The notes under the pieces were generated by a model. That model searched no databases. It had not been told where the DNA came from and saw only the letters and a program-made list of their open reading frames with translations. The position numbers and the translations under genes were made by a program. DNA of 64,000 nucleotides. Source: Dermacentor variabilis. Its lineage: Eukaryota > Arthropoda > Arachnida > Ixodida > Ixodidae. The stretch covers positions 16,159,631-16,223,630 of the forward strand of contig NC_134569.1 of assembly GCF_050947875.1 (NCBI RefSeq). Direction: 5' to 3'. Positions 45,201 through 59,000 of the stretch are shown here, in pieces (position 1 is the stretch's first letter; the number at the start of each line of letters is the position of its first letter).

Positions 45201-48200
45201 ACCTACGCTTTTGCCGCACGATATCACCGCTAAGGGCAATTTTCTTAGCTCGCATCTCCACGAACCAGGTGTAAACTGCCTTGTCCAAGGCCTCGTGTAC
45301 CGGCTGAGTCACTTTCTTGGGCTTTGCTGATGTCCCTGAAGCTAGCGCTGTGGCTATAGCATCCTTGCTCTTCAATATTGTCGGAAGAGAGCTCGCTGGA
45401 ATTTCAAATTTTTCTGCAACGACTGATTGTTTATTTTAAGCTTCAGCCCGAGTGATAACTTGAGCATTCTCTTCTAGCAACAAAAGCTTACGTTTCCTTG
45501 CCAGCTGCGACGTACTTCAGCTGACGATCCAACAGCTTCGAGAGACAATGACCAAATGGCGTGCAACCGTTTGTTGTCAAGCATGCATCGCCCGTATGCC
45601 TTGCCACACCCTACCGTGATTTGAACTCGCAACTGCTACTTAGTATAGTAATTGGTATTGTACACCGGAGTTATTTTGACGAAACTTTGCAGAAAATGAA
45701 TAATTAGAAATACTATAAAAATAAAGTTATTGCGTGCATGTTATTTGCACACACACCATTTTCCTAACCAATATGACCCAAAACGTTTTCTCGGAGCTCG
45801 GATGCTCCTCCATAAAAACGCATTGCATCGCCATTGCCAATGCAGCATGGCGGCTTTCCGTTTTGTTTACGTTGCATCATGGCCCAAACAGCTCCAGCTC
45901 GTGTTTCTTTTTTTTTTTTTATGCTATCAAGGTCGATGGTTTGTCAAGGCATGAAAAAACGGTTTTACAGGTTTCGGGGAGCTATAGTTTAAATAATTCT
46001 GCACACATCTGCTCCGTAAAAACTTTGTTGAATCGAAAATGTGTCCGCAAAGTAGTTTGTTTTGGAAGGAATTTCTATGCATTATGTTCTATGGGATATT
46101 GACGGGGAATGAAAAAATCTTCATTGTGGCACAAATTTCATTGACATGGGCTTCGCTGTGCTGGCATTCGACTGTAATTATAAGTGCCGTATCGCGTCAA
46201 TGCAAGCCCGTCTATTGCGCCACGAAGTGCGCAAGCACTTGTCGATTCGTACAGAATAAAAGCAGCCACGCTATCTTCAATAAACCATTCCATTGCTTGC
46301 ACCTTCTGCGTCTGTTGTTATTACCTGCGCTACAGCAGTGGAGACGAGGAAGGGATCTCGTGTGAGCACGGTCTGCGGCTGACAGGATCGAGTGATGGCA
46401 TCTCACCCACCGGTTTTCGACGAGACAGTGAGCAGCTGGAGCACATACAGGATACGGCTGGAAGCTTATTTTGAGGGCAATGGAATTACCGACAAGGCCA
46501 AACGCAGAGCTCTGCTGGTGTCTTCATTGAGCGATAATGTCGTGCGCATGTTGCAAAGACGCCTTCCAACCGTGTCAGTTAACAGCCAGACTTACAATGA
46601 AGTCGTTGAATACCTCGAGGAACACTACAATCCTCGAGTTAATGAAATAGCGGCGAGTTTCTCGTTCTTCATGCGCAAGCAAAGGGACGGAGAGAGCGTT
46701 CGGGAATACATTGTCGACCTTCAGAGACTGGCAGAAAGTTGCAACTCCGGCAACTCGCTGCATCGTATGCTGCGAGACCGCATAGTATGCGGAATCAGGG
46801 ACGACGACGCACAACGTTGGTAACGTGGAAGAAGCTAGCTTTTGAGGAGGCAGAAGAATTTTCCATAGCTTCAGAGAAGGCGCTAGGCAATGTTCGTGAC
46901 ATGTCAGAAGCAGACCCAGTGACTACGGGAACCAGCATCAATCTTCTACAGTCGCAGCGAGGACGACGACCCTGGACGAAGTGGAACACTGCAAAGAACA
47001 ACCAATCATGTGAGCGTTGCGGCGGCCCCCACGCAACACACATGTGCCGTCATCGAAACACCAAGTGCCACCACAGAGGCAGGAAAGGTCATCTGGCGAA
47101 GGTTTGCAGCAGTGGCCGCCCTCGGGAACGTGGTGCCTTTGCCGTCGAGGAAATGGAAGGTGAGAGCGAAGAAGAAATGTTGCTTGCTCTTGTCGCTCAC
47201 AGCTCTGCCGACAGAGCTACGTTGAAGCTTCTCGAGGAAGTGTTGACATGGCAGGGCCGGAAATTGCGAATTATTCTAGACACGGGTTCTCTGGTCAGCG
47301 TCATACCGAAGAACATATTTAAGAAACATCTCAAATAGTAGCCGGCACCGGAAAAAACGTCGCGGAGCGAAGTTTTTTGCTTCCATGCTTCCTCGGGCCA
47401 TTGCCAGTTGTCGGTGAGATAACCATGAGGGTTCAGTCTGGATAGACTGTGGTGACCAGCACACTAATCGTGGTGGCATGTAACGGACTGCTGCTCTGCG
47501 GCCGGAACACGATAGAGGCCTTCCATAAGGCGGGTGTGTCCTTCTGGGACACTAGAACCACCTTAAGTGTAAATGTTGTTCGTGATAACAAGATGACACC
47601 TCTGCTCGATGAATTTTCAGATCTTTTTGATAACAAGCTTTGCTGTTACAAGGGCCCCCCTGTGCAATTACACCTCAAAGAAGGAGCCCGCCCACGTTTC
47701 TGTAAGGCATGTACAGTGCCTTATGCCATGCGCTCCAAAGTTTCGGCCGAGATCGACCGTCTTGTACAAGACGGAGTGCTTTCATCGATAAGCATTTCAG
47801 ATTGGGCAACACCGGCGGTTCCGGTAGCAAAAAAGAACGGCAATATACGATTGTGCGGCGACTTCAAGTTAACAGTCAACCCGGCGTCACCCTTGGAACA
47901 CCAGAGGAAGAGGTGGCACAGGATCCCACGGTCAGCAGGCCCCCGGCACTGTTGTCACAAGTCTTTTCACCGGGAGCGCCTGTTTGGTCACGGAAGTACA
48001 ATCACGCTTGCCAGAGTTGGTTACCCGGCACGGCGATGTCAACAAGCGGTAGGCGTATGGTCACGGTGTTGCACCGCAGGAGGGGTGCAACACCGTCACG
48101 TGGTCCAAGTGCGGCTATGACTCGCAGCGGATGAAGTAAAGCAAAAATTCTACGCAACTCAGCCCGGAGACAACCAAGTCACAGAGAGTAATCAACCCTC

Positions 48201-51200
48201 TGCAGTGGAAGACACTGAGCCATCGTCAGACGGATCACTTGGTACATCCCAGGCTTCCAGTGAAGCAACCTCAAGTGTTCCGGTGGGCTTAGGACTTCCT
48301 AGGCATTCTACACGCACAAGGAAACCACCCGACAGGCTAGGCTTCTAAGCGGGAGGAAGTGCCGTATTGCGTCAATGCAAGCCTGTCTATTGCACCACGA
48401 AGTGCGCATGCAGTTGCTGATTCGTACAGAATAAAAGCAGCCACGCAATCTTCAATAAACCATTCCATTGCTTGCACCTACTGCATCTAAAAGCAACACT
48501 CTACTGAACAAGCAATCTCAAATTCAATCTCAATCTCAATGCAATTGAAAGCAATCTAAATGAAAAAGAAAATAACAAATATTGAGAGGAAGACACTCAC
48601 AGGTGACGAGGCCAGCTTTGGCTCAGGAGTGCGACTGTAGATAACATCCGAGGAAGGCAGCATGCCAACTGTTGTTGGAGAGCTCTCGCCGTTGAGGCGC
48701 CCGCCTTTGGGCCGGTAGTTGTCGGGTGGAGAGCCACGCAGGTCAAGTGACCCAGGAGGTGCCTTGACTGTGCCCAGGTCCCAACGTAGGCTCTTCCATG
48801 TGTCGTTCATCTTGGACTCATCCCTGCACCAAAAATCGAAGTTACATTAGAGAACCTGGCCTCCTGCAGCCTCTGAGTAGACATGACATTACCCCAGCTA
48901 CATAGAAAGGTAAACAATATTTTTGGGGAAGAAACCCACAGAGTATGAATTTTTACTTCTCTGACGCAGTGAAGAATGTACTATTCATTAAATAATTTCC
49001 GGTGTTACACGGCAGTATGTTGCTCTATTTAAGAGAATATAACAGGCCTCCTTTTCCAGAATTGACATTAAAAAAAAAAAAAAATGCACCTGACCCAAAT
49101 TTCTTCGAGCGTAATATAACATCGTGCAAGTTGCTGAAAAGACAACAGGAACCTCTTGCAAATGTGTGCCTGTCCTGTTTAGAACTTCCTTATATGTGTC
49201 ACTTTCCATAAAATTAACTGACCAGACCACAAGCAAGAATTCATAAGCCCCCTTGGCCTATCACTTTGTTGCATCTAATTTGAAGAAACACACATAGTCA
49301 AAGCCAATACAGCAGCCTTCACTATGTCAGTGATGGAAGCGGCACTTGGTCTTTTGGAGCAGCTTTCGGAGCAGAAAAGAATGCCGCTTGGAGCAAGAAA
49401 AGAATGCATTGCAGCAGTAAGTGCTCTGGTGCAAAAAGGAAGCTCTGTACAAGTTGGTACTTTCTGAAACATTGCACATTCAATATTGTATTATACTAAA
49501 AAACAAGTATCTTTTGCTGTTTAATTTTAGTGTTATTAAATAAAAAGATCAAGATAAACGTAGAAATAACCCTAATTCACCATTAATTCTGCACTTCAAT
49601 ATAGAGTTACTACTCACTTAAACCCCATGCTAGTCCGCATGAGCTGGTATGTGTAGTATGGCCTCCTAGGCTGTTCCAAGCAAGGCACTGGCAAACTATC
49701 TGTTCAGCACTGAAGTGATGTTATATGAACACTACAATTGAAATTACTAGCTGAGCAAGTTGGTAGCTGATCAAAAGCAAGACTAACCAGCGCAAATTCA
49801 TGTGGAACAGACACAAGGACACTATTTCTGTTGTTATCCTCACAGGTATAGATTAAATAGCATCTAGGTTGGGTGGCGATTTGTGCGTCTGTGTCTACTT
49901 CCTTTTCCTGTTCTGAATTTCTTTTTTCCATGTCTGGGCTGCTTAGTCGTAATAAAATGCGCCTTACACACTTTTCGGTATACCACTAAGCGACCGCGAG
50001 AAAGGCGCATCAAGCAGCTGTGCCCTCACAATCGTGTGTCGCCATAATTACATAACATAATTATTGTTATAGCAATTATATGCACACTCCAGATGAAAAT
50101 GCAGCGGCGGCGGCAGTGTGTCGCTGTGGGATTCCGCATAATGTCCTAATGCGCTAAGATCATGGCGGGTGCACGCATATGCTGTAGCTGTGAGGGAAAG
50201 CGTGCGAGGGTGAGTCTAGAAGGATGGTTGCTTGATGCATGGTGCATTCTTGTGCGTGCAAAATATTCTGAATTTCGGAGCAGGTGTGTGTCGGCGTAGG
50301 CCTGGCGCACTCCCTACGATAAGTGACCATTTGGTGCAGCATGTAGCAGGATTTCCTTCATGTCGCAGTTGGTGCAATTGGCGCAAGGAATCATTCTGGA
50401 TGTTGTGCCAAACAGCATCACTGCTAAATGAATATAAATTCTAGACTGCTGAAGCTGACACACAATGAACCGAGAGCAGCAGTACAGTGACACACTCAGC
50501 TAAAAGCAGTAGTACAAAAAGCTTAGAGCAAGTGCTACTTACGAATCGGATGTCTCTGAGTCGCTGTCGCTTTGGCCACCCCCAGCTGCTTTCCATCGCT
50601 TATACTTCTCTATAAGGTCCATTAGGTAGGAGGTTTTCTTTGCCTTTCGGATGAATGGAAACCTGAGCAGTTCTTTTGCTGTTGGTCGCTGCACCACAGG
50701 TACAAAAAACATTAGCCAGAAAATACTTGTGATGCTCAAAGTTAAGCATTTTGTTAAGGCACAGGCTATTTCAAGGTGAAAGAGCAGCTGCAATGTTGGA
50801 CATACTCGATAGACATCAGATTGTGCCGACTTCACTCCTGTATAGCAAGAGAACTTGCAAGAAAAATATAAAAAATTACGAAAATGCTTTTATCATGATC
50901 TGAGCGCCAGAGCCCATCTATTAAAAACTGTGTGTATTCATTCATTTTCATTAAACAGATTAAAAATTATCCACCGCTAAAAATATTTACACTATAAAAA
51001 TGGACACACTGTAACTCAAGAAAGTGGGCATCAGGATATTTTGAGAGTCAATAACAACTGTACCTCACACTGAATGAATAATGCCAAAAAACAGGATGCA
51101 GTACCAAATAAATTTGGCGACATGTTACAAGCAGCAGAAAAGTTCATAAACTGATGGCAGTTCACTTCAAATGACCTACAGGAAAGTGCAATGACAGCTC

Positions 51201-54200
51201 TAGCAGCAGGGTAACAGCAAAGGAAAAGATGGAAAACCAGTGCGGTAGTACTCACATTCTCTGGGTCCTTGTTGAGGCAGGCTTCGACAAACTCCTTGAA
51301 CTGCTTGCTGTAGTTTCCAGTCAGCTGTGGCGGGTTGTTCTTGGGAATGAGGAAGAGGACCCGCATTGGGTGCAAGTCAGAGTTCGGTGGCTCGCCCTTT
51401 GCTAACTCGATCGCCGTGATGCCCAGACTCCAGATGTCAGCCTGCAATTAAAAAAACCCCGCAGTGTTTGAAATGCCCTCACCTGAAGTACTACTATGGC
51501 CACTAACACTGCAGCAAAGGTTTGAAAAGGAAAACAAAGCCAAGTGTGGCCACATAATGATTTGATTGTGATTCTGGTGGGGGTCTTACATCTGAAAGCA
51601 ATCATACCCAGAACCTGGGATTCAGCAGCAGGTCATCATAGCCACACAGCTAATGTAGCGAGTATGCAGCCAACAATGAGTTAAGTCAGCAGCATTACAG
51701 AAACAAGGTCAGCATAAGAAAAGGCAGCAAAACCCAACTGAGAAAGTCAATGCCAAGAAACTGAGCTGACCACTGGGGAAATGATAGGGTGACATGGTAA
51801 TGAGTGGTTACCATCTGCAAGCATTGAAAACACTGTTGTAAGAAGGAACATGCGCAGTGCTAAAAAGCTTATGCGAGTCCACAAGAAACAGAAAACCTGC
51901 ATCTACTCATGAAAAGAGAAGAAACAAAGCATGTAAGCATCAATTACAGGGGGGCAGGGGTGCCCCGATAGCCGCCATTCTGGTGTGAGCACCTCAAGCT
52001 AAAGGCCCTTCATCAGCTTTTTTAGGCTTGCAGCACAGCTCAGAACAAGCAAAAAAGGAACGGAGAACAGGGTGAGTGCTAACTTCCAACTGATGGTTTA
52101 TTTCGTGACTCAGAAGGCTACTTATACACTCCGCAAACCATGTGACATGAAGAGACGACAACACAAAACCAAGCAACAAAAGCAAAAGTAACCATGTGAA
52201 AAAACATATTCAGACAGCGTGTGGCGGCAGTCCGAGATATGCCAATTCATTGCTTGAAGGTGAGCTTACACATGCATGGCCAAGAGCTATGATAGCTTTC
52301 GCTTCAATGATTTCTCTTGTTAGCTGATTACGACTACGACCGAAAATGACGCATGCTTCTAAAACAGGTTCGCAACCACACATTCTGCAAGAAACCCCCA
52401 AGCTGTAATATAATTCTTAGCCTTGCAACAATGTTCGCGCAGAATATCATTCAGACATCGGCCAGTCTGACCGAAGTAACGTTTTCCGCACTTCAGTGGA
52501 AAACAATAAACAACACAATGTGTGCAATTAACAAACTTCTTTTTATCATTCTTATCCCAGCTAGAAGGAGCCTCCTTATTTGGATTAGTGAGCTTGCAAA
52601 TCCTAGTAAGCTTGTTAGGGGCAGAAAACACCACACAAATATTCACTCACTTGGCGATTTTCTTCAGATTATGTGAGACGGTCTGGATATACGGATATAC
52701 ACCCGGTTCTCCGTTCCTTTTCATTCCCCCTTCCACTTCCCGTTCTTGCTCATTCTGAGCTGCGCTATAAGCTTTAAAAAGTCATGACACAACAACTCGC
52801 CCAAACTGCCACCCTTTTGCCCTTCATCAGTGCACGTTTTTGTTGTAGTATGGAGAGGGGCTTTAGCTCAAGCTGGACAGCCACAATTCCCTCTTTTCCT
52901 CCTTCCTTTATCGAAGTGAAATATATATCTATGAACAAGCAACAACAACTACTGTTATAATGTGCTGCACCACCAGAGGATGCAGCGCTTTAGCGGCATA
53001 TGATGCAGGAAGTGACGCACGCCTAACGGCTTCACTAAATGAGTATGCGGTGTATTCAACACGGCGCTCTTAGACATCGTTACACGATGCCTTCCTGAGA
53101 CCCGCGAAACGCAAGGTTCTCGTCCCCTTCTTTATTTTCGCTCTCACGAAGCAGGCTACCCAAGCCGCGCGTTTAGGGCAGTGCTCGAAATCGTCCGAGG
53201 CGACAGGTAGGCGAGGGACGGCGAGGTTAGGTGAAGATGAGCCGGCAGGCGCTCCCCCGGGCACCGCTCGTCACGCATTTGTCCCCGGGGGAGTGGGTGC
53301 TGCAAGAGAGGTGGAAACAAAAGGGCGGCGAAGTGAACGCGCTGCTCGTCGCGCGGCCTGAAGGGTACGTTTCGACTGCGTGGCGGCGACCTCGACACGC
53401 ATAGCAACCGGCGCCGCCTCCCACCCATTGCGACGACGGCGACAATGCGGGAAATCCTCGACACCGCCGCCGGTGAAAAAGCGAGGACATCGGGCAACGA
53501 CGGCAACGCTCTCGCGACGCACTGTAGCTGGCGCGGTTGAATCGCTGAGAGTACTGACGATTGCTACGAGCTGGACGGGTGGTTCGAAACGAATACTGGA
53601 GAGCAAAATAAGTTCAGCTGTGGTAGTAAATTACCTGTTACGGGTTAAAAAAAAAGTGGGGGGGGGGGGTGAAAAAGAATGGCTCTTAAACGGGTCGTCT
53701 TCCAGAAACGGGCCGTCAAGAATGTATGGAATCAGTACGTCATCTATGACTGCCCTGCAGCGATGAACTTACCTTCGAAGCGTATCAGTGGGCGTCGCAC
53801 AACGCTTAGTAAAACATACTGGCTCATTTCACGCAGTAACGATGAGATCGGCGCCCTGCAACTGACAGTAGAACGCTTCCCGACAAATGCGGCCAGCGCG
53901 CGTCGCCGTAGCAGACGACGCCGTTCAAGATCCCGCCTCTCGAGCAGCTGCGCGAGCTGCTGCCGCCGCCTGACTCAAGCGCTCGCCGCATCGCGATGCA
54001 ATGCGCTCCGAGTTTTCCCCTAAATGTGAAACAGACTGTACTACACCCTTCGAATGAAATGTCCACGCGCGCACACGTAGGCACACACCGCGCGCCGCAC
54101 GAAACGTGCCCAAACACGCGCAGTGCAGGAGGCAATCAAGGCGGTGCGAACGAGAGGTGGGAGAGGGGTACCACCCGCTAATAGAATTTTGCTTCGCATG

Positions 54201-55984
54201 CGGCGCTCTCAACGCCGGCGCAGCAGCGCCGCTCTCGGTGCCGTTCTTGTCCATAACAGTGACGCCTTTAAGTTCCCGCGCCAGATGGACGCGAGTTCCT
54301 GTACGGTGGCGTAGCTCGGGTAGGGTGGCCTAGCTCGGGCCAAGCTCGATAAAAGTGGGCACCATTGTCTTCTAAAGGAGCCAAATAGTGAACTTAGCAA
54401 CTTTAGATAAATTTTACTGTGGTAGAACGGCTCAAACACAGACCGTGTACATGGAGAAAGTGCCGCGTGTTAATTGCCCAATCCTTTGGCAGGGGCGGAA
54501 ACCCTCGCTAAACGGCTGCTTTCTGAAGCTGCCGGCAGGCGGCGACACTACTTTATGCTTGCTAAATCTAATGCTTGAGCCGCCGCGGCTGCACTTTGCA
54601 TCCGCCTAAGCGAAAATAACTTTGCGGTAGAACACTCTCTAGAGGGCACGTAACCTCCTGCGTATAACCAATATTTGCCATGTGGTATGGTGAAAGGCCC
54701 TTGAAGAAATCAGTCTTTACCATAAAATTAAGAGCAATAAAGTTTCTAAGAACACTTGATCAGTCTAAAGTGACATGGTGTTTGCTTCATCTTTAGCGTC
54801 CTTTTAGCACCACGCGTATTCACGCGTATTCACGTTATTCATGTGCGCTATTCATCCGGCTTCATCCCCGAATCGCTCGTATGCACCAATGATGTAAGAC
54901 AGTGAGTGCCTTTCAAAAAAATCGGGCTCGCACTCTGTATGTTCAAGCCGCCAGGCATCCCAATGTAAGTCGGTGGTCCTTCGATTCGGAAAAGAAACAC
55001 GTTAGTCATTAAAAATGCACACCGCCAATCGAAGAATGCGAATGCTCCGGGCAAAGCGCTCGGATAGGGCCTGGAAAACAAATTACGCCGAATTCGGACC
55101 GGGCCCTCACAATCCGATTACGCCATCCGTATGCGCAGCGGCTTAACCTTCGAGCCGTACAACACAGGCCACTTAGATTAACACAATTCACGTACGTCCT
55201 CCAAGATTAAAAAAAAAAAAAGATACGGAAGGGGGGAGGGCAGCCAGCTGACGGAGCAAGTTCGTGCACTGCCCGTGCGCACGCACGGTGGAAAGAAAGC
55301 AGAGCAGCTGCGGCCATTAGTTCCGAGCCGACAAATCGGCACAGGGTCACACACAGTGTTCGCTTGTTACTTGCGCATAGGGCCCTTTCTTACAGGCCTC
55401 TCAACTTTTATATTTTTCTCACGGTCCACAATCGTGAACGCGACTTCCCGGCACGTTCGCTCTCGTTATGCCGCCGATCAGCCTCAATCGTTCTAGCAGA
55501 ACACAGCACGACGACACGCATTGGGCATCTCCGCGAGGTGGCAATTACGACCGCGGCACAAGCTTTTGATGATGACTGATAATGATGACGATGATTTATT
55601 GTCATCCCCTTTGAAACGGGGTGGTGACAAATAGTCACCTAGCCTGCTTGAGTTACTCGGTATGCTAACACGCTTTTTATTGTAGCACTTTTGTATAAAT
55701 CTCTTTAATATTTTTTTCTCTTTCTCAAAACTTCTCTGTCTACTTTGTACCGCTGCCTATGCCTGCCACAGATCCGGTCGTTCAAAGCTCCCAACGCGCT
55801 CTCTCGGTGGCGCACTTAAGAGATCATCGTGGCGAAGCGTCATGAGCAGTCTGCATATAAAGCAAACGGGTAAGCGAGATAAAAAAAGGAGAAAAGAAGA
55901 AGAAAGTCCACTTCCACGTTTTCAGTAAGCTTCACTGTTCCCAAGAGTTCTTGGGCCAACCTCCCGTCCATGCAGACTTCGCCG

Positions 55985-56073
<89 letters not shown>

Positions 56074-59000
56074 AACAGACACAGGCAGAACCGGTACACA
56101 CACTCGCGGCCTTATTGGAAACCTCGACAGGTGCCCGCTCGCCACAGCGACGACGACGCATCGGCGCTCGTCCTAGCAGCGTGGTTAAACACACTGCCGC
56201 GAGTCAGCCTCCATCCGGCTGCATTGTTCAGCGTCGCTCCCGAGCGGGTAAACGCAGGGTGTGGCCAGAAAGGCAATTACGAGAGAGGAAAAAAGTAATA
56301 AAAAACGGAGACATAAACGGCGCGCCCTCAACTCGTGGCGCGTACGGCGGCGAAACAACGAAGTTAAAACGGCGTCTACACGCACAATCTCTCGTCGGCA
56401 GCCCTGAGCACTTTTTCGAGCTTATCATGCAAGGCTTTTTCCTGAACTTTTTTTCTCCTTTCTACCGCTCGTTTTTACGACGGTGACAGCGGCCCCTTCG
56501 TATGCGCACTGGCCAATCAGATTTGACGCGACGTGATTAATGGTTGCGGCAGCTTAGAAGCACACATCCGGCAAGCCCCCCTCCCCCTCCCCCCTTCCGG
56601 CGCCGCCGCGATCAAAGCGGTAGCTTTGTGCGCACGCGACCGCTTAGAACAAAAGCGCACTTAAATCGCCGTCCATGTAAGACCTCAAAGAACCGTCAGG
56701 CATCGAAAGTTTCATACGCAGTACATGACACCTCAAGCATTGCGGCCTGTCAGGTCTTGGAGGAGTTGCCGAAAGGTTTACGCAACTTGTATGGAAAGAG
56801 AAAGCGGTGCGAGGTGTTACACTACTACTAAACTACTGAACGTTCATCAAAGGGATGCTGGTAGCATATGTGGTGCTATACGTTCACTAATAAAAAAAAA
56901 GAAACTGACTAAATCAAAATCGTTTACGTGCATAAAAAAGAAAACCTGTAGCGTATGATCACTTTCGAAGGCGCTATTGACCGAGCGGTTGTTTAGAATG
57001 CGTGCGGTCGGAAGGAATACGAAGAGCAAGAAAAAAAATATTGCTTGAACGAACCCACGGGCAAGGCCAGCCGCTCTTTCCAGAGCGCAACAGAGAGATA
57101 TTAATACTGCACGCAACACCACTACAAGGAACACGGACGCCAGACCTCGCCGCTGCTGCAATGCCCGGGGATACAGCATCGCTCTCCATGCTCGAAGGTC
57201 TTCCTATCGATACGCGAAGCAAGCATGATGCACGGGCTAGAGTTAACGGACAGGCTCCGCTCAGTGAGGAGCCGACACAACGACTCTAGCACGGGCAGAC
57301 GAAAAGCGCCGCCACACAGCTCGCTATCTCCCAACATCTGTCGCCATTCCAGCATGCAGTGGGCACGCTTTTTACAGCGAAGCTGTTAGCCTCAGCTAAT
57401 CGGCATTTTTCGTGGGCTCGTGCTCACCTGAAAACAGTACCGCCACCTAGCCGCCGCGCCAGCTGTAAAAGGGCTCTGTCTGAGTTTTCGCGTGAGAGAA
57501 TTGTTTTCTCGCATATTCGAATTACAATCCGACGCTATCATGTTAGCTTTTGTGTAAGTCGTACTTTAAGAATTTTCTGATGCAATGTACCCTGGAAACT
57601 TCAATTAGTTCAGTAAGGCACTTGCGCTTGGCGGAGGACTTAGAAGAATGAGAATGTATGCTGCTCTTCCACACACGTACGCGCGCGTGTGTGACGTACA
57701 TCGCTTGTGATGGTACTGCTTGTCTAACGTCCGCCCCAGCTTCGCTGTGCATGCACTTTCACAGGGTCAAATGGAGGCGTTTTTTTTTTTTAATTATTTA
57801 GGACAACGGACTCGGCACGGACAACAGGCAAGAGCAAACGTTCGCCAGCTGTATGGAAACGGTCGAAACTCTCAACATTTAAACACAGGGCTCCTTCACC
57901 GCCACCCTAACGCCTCAACTTTCAGCGGTTGCATATAAGCAGGTCACTGATCATTTGATTAATTGAATCGCTTAATTGAAACAGAAGCGACTATGGCCTC
58001 AGTGAGGGAGGAGTGAAGGAACACTTATATCCGCCGGTCGACGCCGGCCGAACGTGCGAATTCCCACAAGGGTATTAGCGTATCGCTTGCGTGCACGTCG
58101 CCTGTGAAGTAAATCTAAATAATGTTAGTAAATTACCTAATATCGGCAAAATTGATAGAAGCTTCGCCGAAGCAAGATCTCAGACGACTGCAGCATCAGG
58201 CTTTGTTACTCAACGACGAACGTGCAAGTCACATCTGTGGTTTCCTCGCCACCATGCACGCAGACCTAGCTATAGCGTAAATACTTCAAGCGCCAAACAA
58301 TTCTTGTTCATTGAAAATTTAGTTTCACCGAACTTCACTCATCTTCAGAATACTTAAAGGCGTACAGCAGCAGAACGAATTCACAATTTTAAATGCTTGA
58401 TTGAGTTTTCTCATGCTTAACATAAAGAATGCGTACTTCACTGGAACATCAGATAGAACGTCGACTATTTCATGTCTAGTAGCATACTAGGAAAACGCCT
58501 ATTCAGCCACACTAAGAATATGTTTTATGGAAAGCACTGAAAAAAAAAAGGACACAAGGAAGATAACCCGCTACATACATGCTAGCCGGCACCGGAAGCA
58601 AACACTCGGCAGACTATTTTCCAATTCGTTACTCGCTACATTAAACACTTTACAAACATTATTCAGATTGCAGCACACGTCCGCTCAGTAGCGTCTCAAG
58701 ACGTAGGCGATACGATTCAAACATTATTTTCGTCAGTGAACAATCATCGAGCGCGCAGCGCCTGGAAGGGACAACGTCCGAGCGTCGCCCAATTCTCAGC
58801 GCTATAACGCGGCCCACCTTGGAGTCGTAGGCCGACTGCTTGATGACCTCCGGCGCCATCCAGAAGGGCGTGCCCACGAACGTGTTCCGCTTGCTCGTGG
58901 TGTTGGTCAGCTGACCGGCGACGCCGAAGTCGGCCAGCTTGACGTCGCCCATCTCGGAGAGCAGCACGTTGGCGGCCTTGATGTCGCGGTGCAGCTTGCG

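Larger units (their letters stand above)
46184..48488 (+). mobile_element. Ty3/gypsy-type LTR retrotransposon, internally deleted
   Basis: Two direct repeats of 130 bp, 46,184-46,313 and 48,359-48,488, start GTGCCGTAT and contain AATAAA twice; they differ at about ten positions. Between them: gag (from 46,395), a zinc knuckle [20 protein letters not shown], protease [12 protein letters not shown], the first part of the reverse transcriptase (47,640-47,880, [20 protein letters not shown]), then a jump to the integrase C-terminus (47,965-48,350, ending [15 protein letters not shown]). A purine tract GGGAGGAA precedes the right LTR. Most of the reverse transcriptase, RNase H and integrase core are deleted; frameshifts occur in gag and after the reverse transcriptase start. 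About 2.3 kb versus about 5 kb expected. Confidence 0.9.

Noticed and set aside
53156..54254. Several 100-130-codon frames on both strands
   Set aside because: All fall in the CpG-rich block where stops are rare; Arg/Ser/Ala-rich, mutually overlapping, no domains.
55840..56298. Frames with Thr-His, Arg-Glu or Cys-Val repeats
   Set aside because: Translations of the CA/GA microsatellite.
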